Shown: in pieces, positions 35,150-41,573 of the stretch
Numbering within the stretch: position 1 is the stretch's first letter
Layout: each line of letters starts with the position of its first letter
NCBI GenBank assembly: GCA_905478325.1
Contig: CAJQIB010000019.1
Span: forward strand, 1 to 44,117
DNA: 44,117 bases
Origin: an uncultured Flavobacteriales bacterium
GTDB taxonomy: Bacteria > Bacteroidota > Bacteroidia > Flavobacteriales_D > Sanyastnellaceae
Direction of reading: 5' to 3'
Program-made: the position numbers and the translations under genes
Notes under the pieces: model-generated
Seen by the model: only the letters and a program-made list of their open reading frames with translations
Database searches by the model: none
What the model was told of the DNA's origin: nothing

Positions 35150-36427
35150 ATGAATGCTTTGATTACCAATGACGCGGTTGTACTGGGTCTGCTCCTAGCC
35201 ACTTTGGCCCTGATTTTTCACTTCAGCTCGCTTCCAAAATTTGCTGGATTTTTCAAAATCATCCCGTCGTTGCTGCTGTGTTATTTCCTTCCAGCTGCCT
35301 ACAATTCATTGGGGTTGATCGACGGGGAATCCTCCAACTTGTACTTCGTGGCTTCGCGTTACTTGTTGCCGGCCAGTCTGGTCCTGCTCTGCTTGAGCAT
35401 CGACTTGAAAGGAATTTGGAACCTGGGACCGAAAGCACTGATCATGTTTTTTACGGCCACATTCGGCATCGTCATCGGCGGACCATTGGCGCTGTGGGCG
35501 GTCAGCTTCATCGAACCCTCGGTGCTCGGAGGTGATTCGCCTGAAGCGTTTTGGCGCGGACTGTCGACGGTAGCGGGAAGCTGGATCGGCGGCGGAGCGA
35601 ACCAAGCGGCACTTAAAGAGATTTCAGGCACCTTGGACAGCCAGTTCAGCGCCATGTTGATTGTGGATGTGTTTGTTGCCAATTTATGGATGCCCTTCTT
35701 GCTGGTTGGCGCCGGTATGAGCGCCATTTTGGACCGCAAGCTCAAGGCCGACTCCTCGGCCGTGGATGAACTCAAAGAGAAGGTGGAAGCCTTCCAATTG
35801 GGTATCGCACGGGTACCTTCTTTTCAGGACCTCATGATCATTGCGGGCATTGCATTCGGAGCGGTTGCCGTGTCGCATGCATTGGCGGATGGCTTGGCTC
35901 CCGGTTTCAGCGCGTGGTTTACCCGCATCAAAACGGCCAATCCCGATAGCTTCGTTCAATACCTCAGCAGCTTGGAAGGCGGGTTCTTCTGGCTCGTAGT
36001 GGCCGCAACAGCTATTGGGATTGGACTGAGCTTTACGAAGTTGAGAAATTACGAGGGTGCTGGCGCGAGCAAGACAGGCAGTGTCTTTCTCTATGTGCTC
36101 GTCGCTACCATCGGCATGAAGATGGATGTGGTCGAGCTCTACCACAATTGGGACGTCTACTGGTCCGTCATCCTCATCGGATTGCTCTGGATGCTCACGC
36201 ACATCATCACATTGCTGACCGTAGCCAAGATCATCAAAGCGCCATTTTTCTATGTAGCTGTCGGATCGCAAGCCAACATCGGCGGAGCAGCCTCTGCTCC
36301 CATCGTAGCCGCAGCATTCAGTCCAGCTCTAGCACCTGTGGGCGTCTTACTAGCAGTATTGGGTTATGCAGTGGGGACCGTGGGAGCCATTGTGTGCATG
36401 GAACTCATGCACGCGATCTCGATGTAA
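35150..36427 (+). CDS. DUF819 family membrane protein
   Basis: 425 residues from ATG 35150 (TTG 35141 is an alternative upstream codon). About ten to twelve hydrophobic segments, beginning with VVLGLLLATLALIFHFSSL. The family-typical stretches are IIPSLLLCYFLPAAYNSLGL, LLLCLSIDLKGIWNLGPKAL (written around LCLSIDL), STVAGSWIGGGANQAALKEI, and VGSQANIGGAASAPIVAAAF. The paired GGGAN and GGAAS motifs suggest an inverted-repeat transporter fold. Function and substrate are unknown. A one-mismatch -7 box (TTAGTTTG) lies six bases before the ATG. It converges on ribA with a 9-base gap. Confidence 0.9.
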   Translation: MNALITNDAVVLGLLLATLALIFHFSSLPKFAGFFKIIPSLLLCYFLPAAYNSLGLIDGESSNLYFVASRYLLPASLVLLCLSIDLKGIWNLGPKALIMFFTATFGIVIGGPLALWAVSFIEPSVLGGDSPEAFWRGLSTVAGSWIGGGANQAALKEISGTLDSQFSAMLIVDVFVANLWMPFLLVGAGMSAILDRKLKADSSAVDELKEKVEAFQLGIARVPSFQDLMIIAGIAFGAVAVSHALADGLAPGFSAWFTRIKTANPDSFVQYLSSLEGGFFWLVVAATAIGIGLSFTKLRNYEGAGASKTGSVFLYVLVATIGMKMDVVELYHNWDVYWSVILIGLLWMLTHIITLLTVAKIIKAPFFYVAVGSQANIGGAASAPIVAAAFSPALAPVGVLLAVLGYAVGTVGAIVCMELMHAISM

Positions 36428-36436
36428 AGCGGGGTT

Positions 36437-37012
36437 TTAGCTCAGCAAATGGCCCATCAACGATTGCTTGACGTGCAAGTAGTCGGCATTCTCTTTGCCT
36501 GCGGGGATGATCACCGGTAGCCGTTTAACAACCTCAATGCCGCCGGCATTCAGCGCTTCCATCTTCAACGGGTTGTTGGTCATCAATTGGACAGCGTCCC
36601 AACCCAAGTCTTTCAGGATGGCCACGGCATCATCATACCCCCTGGCATCCGCTGGATGTCCCAACTCCTCATTGGACTGGATCGTGTCCCGTCCCTTGTC
36701 CTGCAAGTTGTAAGCCTTTAGTTTCTCCACCAAACCGATGCCTCGGCCTTCTTGACGGAGGTACAACAAGGCGCCGCCTTCTTTGGCGATGGAGTCGAGG
36801 GCTCGATTCAATTGTTGACCGCAATCGCAACGTGCGCTGCCAAACAAATCGCCGGTCATGCACTCACTATGGATGCGGACCACGGGCGCAGCATCGGACT
36901 CGAGAGTTGACATCAAGACGACATGGGGAAACAAATCCCCTTCTTCTCCGAAGGCCAAAATGGTAAAGGAACCCACGGCAGTGGGCAAGCGAGATTCAAC
37001 CAAACGTTTCAC
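36437..37012 (-). CDS. ribA: GTP cyclohydrolase II
   Basis: 191 residues, the length of a stand-alone RibA. It opens GTP to the first riboflavin precursor, releasing formate and pyrophosphate. The zinc site is HSECMTGDLFGSARCDCG (three Cys); the catalytic region is YLRQEGRGIGLVEKLKAY, followed by LGHPADARGYDDAVAIL and the LMTNNPLKMEALNAGGIEV motif. There is no RibB domain fused in front. The start codon is GTG at 37012, four bases behind a perfect TAACTTTG box, so a leaderless mRNA starting at a GTG is predicted. No FMN riboswitch is visible in the 111 bases upstream. Confidence 0.95.
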   Translation of the reverse strand: MKRLVESRLPTAVGSFTILAFGEEGDLFPHVVLMSTLESDAAPVVRIHSECMTGDLFGSARCDCGQQLNRALDSIAKEGGALLYLRQEGRGIGLVEKLKAYNLQDKGRDTIQSNEELGHPADARGYDDAVAILKDLGWDAVQLMTNNPLKMEALNAGGIEVVKRLPVIIPAGKENADYLHVKQSLMGHLLS

Positions 37013-37016
37013 GATA

Positions 37017-37024
37017 CAAAGTTA
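37017..37024 (-). promoter_or_regulatory. -7 promoter box TAACTTTG of ribA
   Basis: Perfect TAnnTTTG on the minus strand, then TATC and the GTG start. No clear TTG at -33. Same four-base spacing as at 1689, 13978 and 26553. Confidence 0.6.
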
Positions 37025-37071
37025 CGATGTTCAAAGGAAGCTTGACGCTCCTTGTGGCAAGCCCTTGAAAT

Positions 37072-37101
37072 AAAAAAGGCCAACTCCAAGAGGAGTCGGC
37101 C
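37072..37101 (-). terminator. Intrinsic terminator of the modular repeat protein gene
   Basis: On the minus strand: GGCCGACTCC, loop TCTT, GGAGTTGGCC, then TTTTTTATTT. Ten paired bases with one G-T pair. It lies 22 bases after the stop at 37124 and before ribA, insulating the two minus-strand genes. Confidence 0.85.
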
Positions 37102-37123
37102 TTTCCTATTCTAATCAATCAAA

Positions 37124-39985
37124 TCAATTGCAATCAGTTCCGAATACGGACAAGAAGGAAAGCAAGTCAGGTGTTGCCACCAAACCGTCACCATCCAAAT
37201 CACCAGGACACGCATTGTCCACAAATTCACAACTTCCATCGTCTGTGTTTGCTGCAGCAGTATAGTTCTCTGCTGACTCATACATGCAACCGAATACCAC
37301 TGATGTCATACAAGATCCATCGTCTTCGGTAGCATACAAGTCAAACTCAGCAAAGAATGGATCCATACAACCCAAGATTGGGCAAGTCGCAACGCAGCTT
37401 CCTGCGCAGTATGCAACAACCAATCCTTCAGCCGCTGTAGCCCCGTAGTTTCCACCACCCGCTCCGATCGGAGCTTCGGGATTGGTAGAGCACTCAGCTG
37501 GTGCATTGAATACAGAGCCCCAACCAGAATATCCATCTAGAGGACCGGTTACAGCAATGACGAATTCAAATGCAGCGCCTTCTTCAAGAGCCAAAGTTCC
37601 AGACCATACACCGTCGCCGTCAGCATCCGCAAGGGTCACACCCCAGCCGCCCCAGCCGTTCCAAGAACCGTTGACAACAACGTTGTCGAAGTCTGCGTTC
37701 GGGTAGCCCGTTCCGTTCATATCAATGTCAAACATGACATCAACAATCGCAGGTGGATTCACTTCATCACACGTCAAACACGTGCCATACGCATCGTTGT
37801 TCGTTGAACCTGCGTCAGTCAGTCGATTCGCATAACCTGCGAAATCAGTCACTGGAGCACACTCGCCACCGTTTTGCATGTCGTCCACCAAATCCTCTTG
37901 GTGAGCCCATCCATCAACCATGTACTTGTATTCGATCGTTCCAGCCAAGTCAATGGTCAACGAGTGAATGCCATCTCCATCGTCATCAGACAAGAAGTTG
38001 TAATCTTCAGCAGCACACCATCCACACCAAGGACCCGTCACATACACTGTCGTAAACTCAATCCCTGAGCAAGACATGTCCACGTTGAATGTTGTTGAAT
38101 ACAAGCAAGAACCATCGTCAAGGTTCGCCGCTTCGTTGTAGTTGCTCGCTGTTGAGTCCATGCAACCGTATACGTCCCCTTCATTGGTGTCGCATGCACT
38201 GCAAGACTCGAAACAAACCACTTCCAATACCATATCAACGCCGCCTTCAACGGTGATGTAACGGTTGGTGTAAGGGCCTGTTGTCAACGTGCATTCTGCT
38301 GTAAGCTCAGGGTCTAATGATTCCTCAGTACCTGAGTTGACATATTTGAATTCGTGACCGCCTGAAGCCAATACCGTTGTAAACTCATAAATACCATCTC
38401 CGTCTTCGTCGGTCATTGGGGTTGCACCCGCATTCCAGCCGTTCAATGAAGCACCGAAAATCGTCACCGCACCTGTCACACCACTAGTGGACATGTCCAC
38501 TTGGAATGTAACGGACGCTTCAGAAACAGAACTGCAAGACCCGTCTGTTGAGCACTGTGCAAAGCACGTGTTGATCGTCGTAGGACCTTCGATAGCGGGT
38601 AAGAAACGGTCATTGTAGTTCGCTGCATCTCCGCACTCCTGGCCTGCCAAGTTCTCTTTGCAAGACCAATCACCGCAAGCACCATTGGTGAACGCGTAGT
38701 GGCCTGCAAACCCTTCGTCCAACATCATGCTAATCGCATAGACGCCATCACCATCGTCGTCCATCATTTGATTGTCACCCGGTACGCCAAAATATGCACC
38801 ACCTGCGAGGTAAACTCCGGTTTCTGCAACTTCTTCGTTGGCCATATTCACCATAAACGTGACTTCGTGTTGAACGACTTCCGTGTCGCACCCAACGCAA
38901 GCAGCGTAACAAACAGCGTCCACGACTACGTCAACCACACCGACTTCAACCGATCGGTTGAAGAATTCAGCCGTGCCACAAGCGGCAGGAACATTTTCTA
39001 CAAAATCCCACCCTGGTCCGTTCATGTACTTGAACTGCACCGTGCTGTTCGCAGGAACCGAATGCGTGTAAGAGAACACACCGTCTCCGTCTTCGTCAGC
39101 CATTTGAGTAAAGTCCCAAGCGATGAAATCGCCTGCCACAAAGATCCCAGCAGGATTTGCTCCAGCTACATTCATGTCAACATTGAAAGTCAAGTTCACT
39201 GGGTCTTCAGTAACAGGAGAACAAGTCTCACCGCAACCTGAAGGACATAGGTTCACCACATTACCTTCTGCACTTGTAGTAAAGAAAAAATTAGCCGTTC
39301 CTGCCAATGCACAATCGAGGCCGGCATTGTATACAAAGCCCCAACCAGAGTAACCATCTGCCGCGCCCGTTGTAGAAACAACATACTCATATGTCAATCC
39401 TATTTCGAGTGCGATTGTGCCCGTCCAAATGCCATCGGCATCATCGTCAGCCAAAGCAACACCCCAACCTTGCCATCCATTCCAGCTACCATTGACTGCT
39501 ACAGCATCATAATCAGCTGTTGGAAAATCCTGGTAGTTCATGTCAATATTGAACGTTACGTCTGCTGTCTCTACAGGAGGTGGCGCAGAACACGAACCGT
39601 CCGTGGTGCACTGAGCAAAACAGGTGGATATCACTGTGTTTTCCGATATGTCTGAAAGCAATCGATCACTCCATTGTCCATCTGCACAATCCTGTCCTTC
39701 AATATTCTCTTTACACGACCAGTCTCCACAAGCACCATTGGTAAACGTATAGTTTCCTGTGTATGGAGTATTCACTTCAACCGTGATACTATAAATACCA
39801 TCACCGTCCTCATCGAGCATTGGGTTATCACCAGGATTACCCCAGTCAGCTCCTCCTGCGAGATAGACACCTGATTCAGCAACCACTTCATTGGCCATGT
39901 TCAAATTGAACGTAACTGAAGCAGTTTGCGCAAAGGACACTGTTGCAATCGCCAACAGACTAAAGAGTAAATAAACGTTTTTCAT
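37124..39985 (-). CDS. Secreted protein of seven carbohydrate-binding-like (E-set) modules with dockerin-like tail
   Basis: 953 residues from ATG 39985; signal peptide ends at TVSFAQ. Seven modules of 105-120 residues (about 22-133, 140-256, 263-366, 373-484, 490-598, 630-739, 748-868) share VTFNVDM at the start, a GVYLAG or VVNGSWNGW strand, MxDEDGDGIYS, and a closing Cys pair. The pattern resembles CBM48/glycogen-binding E-set domains, so glycan binding is plausible. Modules 1 and 4, and 2 and 7, are near copies. Three GC...DDGSC mini-repeats are interspersed. The protein ends with GDLDGDGLVATPDLL and SFLSVFGTDC, a Ca-loop tail, and has no T9SS domain. The next gene upstream is a sugar transporter. 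Confidence 0.88.
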   Translation of the reverse strand: MKNVYLLFSLLAIATVSFAQTASVTFNLNMANEVVAESGVYLAGGADWGNPGDNPMLDEDGDGIYSITVEVNTPYTGNYTFTNGACGDWSCKENIEGQDCADGQWSDRLLSDISENTVISTCFAQCTTDGSCSAPPPVETADVTFNIDMNYQDFPTADYDAVAVNGSWNGWQGWGVALADDDADGIWTGTIALEIGLTYEYVVSTTGAADGYSGWGFVYNAGLDCALAGTANFFFTTSAEGNVVNLCPSGCGETCSPVTEDPVNLTFNVDMNVAGANPAGIFVAGDFIAWDFTQMADEDGDGVFSYTHSVPANSTVQFKYMNGPGWDFVENVPAACGTAEFFNRSVEVGVVDVVVDAVCYAACVGCDTEVVQHEVTFMVNMANEEVAETGVYLAGGAYFGVPGDNQMMDDDGDGVYAISMMLDEGFAGHYAFTNGACGDWSCKENLAGQECGDAANYNDRFLPAIEGPTTINTCFAQCSTDGSCSSVSEASVTFQVDMSTSGVTGAVTIFGASLNGWNAGATPMTDEDGDGIYEFTTVLASGGHEFKYVNSGTEESLDPELTAECTLTTGPYTNRYITVEGGVDMVLEVVCFESCSACDTNEGDVYGCMDSTASNYNEAANLDDGSCLYSTTFNVDMSCSGIEFTTVYVTGPWCGWCAAEDYNFLSDDDGDGIHSLTIDLAGTIEYKYMVDGWAHQEDLVDDMQNGGECAPVTDFAGYANRLTDAGSTNNDAYGTCLTCDEVNPPAIVDVMFDIDMNGTGYPNADFDNVVVNGSWNGWGGWGVTLADADGDGVWSGTLALEEGAAFEFVIAVTGPLDGYSGWGSVFNAPAECSTNPEAPIGAGGGNYGATAAEGLVVAYCAGSCVATCPILGCMDPFFAEFDLYATEDDGSCMTSVVFGCMYESAENYTAAANTDDGSCEFVDNACPGDLDGDGLVATPDLLSFLSVFGTDCN
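37382..37744 (-). repeat. Module 7 of the seven-module protein, near copy of module 2
   Basis: Partner of the copy at 39218-39568; see there for the shared segments. Confidence 0.8.
38534..38869 (-). repeat. Module 4 of the seven-module protein, near copy of module 1
   Basis: Partner of the copy at 39587-39922; see there for the shared segments. Confidence 0.8.
39218..39568 (-). repeat. Module 2 of the seven-module protein, near copy of module 7
   Basis: Encodes VAVNGSWNGWQGWGVALAD and DGYSGWGFVYNA. Module 7 at 37382-37744 has VVVNGSWNGWGGWGVTLAD and DGYSGWGSVFNA. The tryptophan-rich strand NGSWNGW is where glycan-binding aromatics would sit in CBM48-like folds. Confidence 0.8.
39587..39922 (-). 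repeat. Module 1 of the seven-module protein, near copy of module 4
   Basis: Encodes VTFNLNMANEVVAESGVYLAG and ends CFAQCTTDGSCS. Module 4 at 38534-38869 reads VTFMVNMANEEVAETGVYLAG and ends CFAQCSTDGSCS. Both contain TNGACGDWSCKEN. The identity points to a duplication within the gene. Confidence 0.8.
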
Positions 39986-40053
39986 GAGTAGTTGTTTTCC
40001 GAAAAATTCCACTAAACCGGGTTATTAAGCATTGAAAACCCAAATTCAATCCC

Positions 40054-40084
40054 TAAATGTACGATAAATAAGGTGTACAAACAA
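40054..40084 (-). promoter_or_regulatory. Promoter (TTG-N20-TACATTTA) of the seven-module protein gene
   Basis: On the minus strand TTG (40084-40082), 20 bases, then TACATTTA (40061-40054), one base from TAnnTTTG. It predicts a leader of about 65 bases. The 151-base gap 39986-40136 contains nothing else that I can name. Confidence 0.5.
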
Positions 40085-40136
40085 CACTTTATGCATTGAT
40101 TTTTAACCGTCTCAAGCAAATGATGCAAGTGACACC

Positions 40137-41459
40137 TCACTCCTTCACAAACAAAGTAGCAAGACCAGCCAACACGAGAGCGATCCCTGCAATGGTCATC
40201 GTATGAATAACCTCTCCTCCAAAAGCAATATCATTGATAAAATTGATTCCTCCCAAGGCAGCTATGACTTGCGGGATGACGATAAACATGTTAAAAATGC
40301 CCATGTAAATGCCCATTTGCTTCATTGGAATTGAGCTCGACAACATCGCATAAGGCATCGAAAGCATACTGCCCCAAGCGATTCCAATCAGAGCAAAACT
40401 CCACTTCAACCCCTCACTTGACTCGGGACTCAAGGACAGCATTGAGAAAAAGCCGACACCCCCTAGCACCATAGCCAAGGCATGAATCCATCGTCGATTG
40501 ATCGGATACTTTCTTGTATAGAAAACAAGCAGCAAGGCAAACGCCATCGAGCTCAATCCATACATCCCCATGGCGCTGGAAACTGAGTTTGCCGCTTCAT
40601 TGTAAGCCGCACTCGCTGGGTCTGACGCCTGAAACACATGCTCTGTGAGTGCAGGAGTCGCAAATGACCACATCGTGAAAAATGCAAACCAACTAAAAAA
40701 CTGCACCACACCCAATTGCGCCATCACCCGAGGCATCGTCAGGATGGCCTGGATAATCTCGCGTACAGCTCGCGTAAATCCAGCCGAAGATTCTTTTTCC
40801 GCCTTGAAAGCTTCCAAATCTTCTGGAGGATCTTCCGAAGTAGTAAAAACAGTGACCGCAATGGAGATTAGAAAAACAGCTGCTCCAATGGCAAATGAAT
40901 AAAACACAGAATCGGGGATCTCTCCGGCAGCAGCCTCATTTCGTACGCCCAGCTTTGTAACAAACCAGGGCAAGTTCGACGCCACCCACGTACCAATACC
41001 GATGATCAGCGTTTGCATCACAAACCCATAAGAGCGCTGATGCTCAGGTAATTTGTCGGCTACCAGCGCACGAAACGGCTCCATGCTAATGTTGATCGAG
41101 GCATCGAGAATCCATAAAAATCCTGCCGCCATCCAAAGCGTGGAACTGTAGGGCATGAAAAAGAGCGCAAACGAACTCAGAACGGCTCCAATCATGAAGA
41201 ATGGACGCCTTCTGCCCCATCTGGGACTCCAGGTGCGATCACTTAGATAGCCGATGATGGGCTGAACCAGAAGGCCCGTTAGCGGGGCAGCAATCCACAA
41301 CCCAGGCAGCTCTTCAGGACTGGCACCCAAGGTTTGAAAAATCCTTGACATGTTCCCTCCTTGCAACGCAAAACCAAACTGGATTCCCAAGAACCCAAAG
41401 CTCATGTTCCAGATTTGCCAAAAAGAAAGTGACTTAGACGGTGAGGCTTTCGAATTCAT
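40137..41459 (-). CDS. MFS sugar transporter, SLC45/GPH-like
   Basis: 440 residues from ATG 41459; a GTG at 41474 would add five. Twelve hydrophobic segments. The opening SFWQIWNMSFGFLGIQFGFA leads into LQGGNMSRIFQTLGA, and GLLVQPIIGYLSDRTWSPRW with GRRRPFF is the typical loop 2-3 of SLC45-type sucrose/maltose permeases. INISMEPFRALVADKLP and the late AWGSMLSMPYAMLSSSIP are also typical of that group. It imports a sugar across the inner membrane, probably with protons; specificity is not readable. The neighbouring protein with CBM-like modules suggests a glycan-related locus, but no glycoside hydrolase is in the window. Confidence 0.9.
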   Translation of the reverse strand: MNSKASPSKSLSFWQIWNMSFGFLGIQFGFALQGGNMSRIFQTLGASPEELPGLWIAAPLTGLLVQPIIGYLSDRTWSPRWGRRRPFFMIGAVLSSFALFFMPYSSTLWMAAGFLWILDASINISMEPFRALVADKLPEHQRSYGFVMQTLIIGIGTWVASNLPWFVTKLGVRNEAAAGEIPDSVFYSFAIGAAVFLISIAVTVFTTSEDPPEDLEAFKAEKESSAGFTRAVREIIQAILTMPRVMAQLGVVQFFSWFAFFTMWSFATPALTEHVFQASDPASAAYNEAANSVSSAMGMYGLSSMAFALLLVFYTRKYPINRRWIHALAMVLGGVGFFSMLSLSPESSEGLKWSFALIGIAWGSMLSMPYAMLSSSIPMKQMGIYMGIFNMFIVIPQVIAALGGINFINDIAFGGEVIHTMTIAGIALVLAGLATLFVKE

Positions 41460-41516
41460 AATGTCATTTTTCACAATAATACTGTGGCAGGGCTTCTGTC
41501 GATGACGCCCTTCAAC

Positions 41517-41550
41517 AAAAAAGCACTGACCAGCGAAGGTCAGTGCTTTT
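41517..41550. terminator. Strong bidirectional terminator
   Basis: Perfect nine-base stem GCACTGACC/GGTCAGTGC with loop AGCGAA, preceded by AAAAAA and followed by TTTT. On the minus strand the stem is followed by TTTTTTG, so it ends the transcript of the large repeat protein whose stop lies at 41574. Confidence 0.9.
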
Positions 41551-41573
41551 CGTAATACAATGATCTGTTTGGG

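Noticed and set aside
37025-37071. Possible FMN riboswitch upstream of ribA
   Set aside because: The -7 box directly before the start codon leaves no leader, and no conserved RFN segments are visible.
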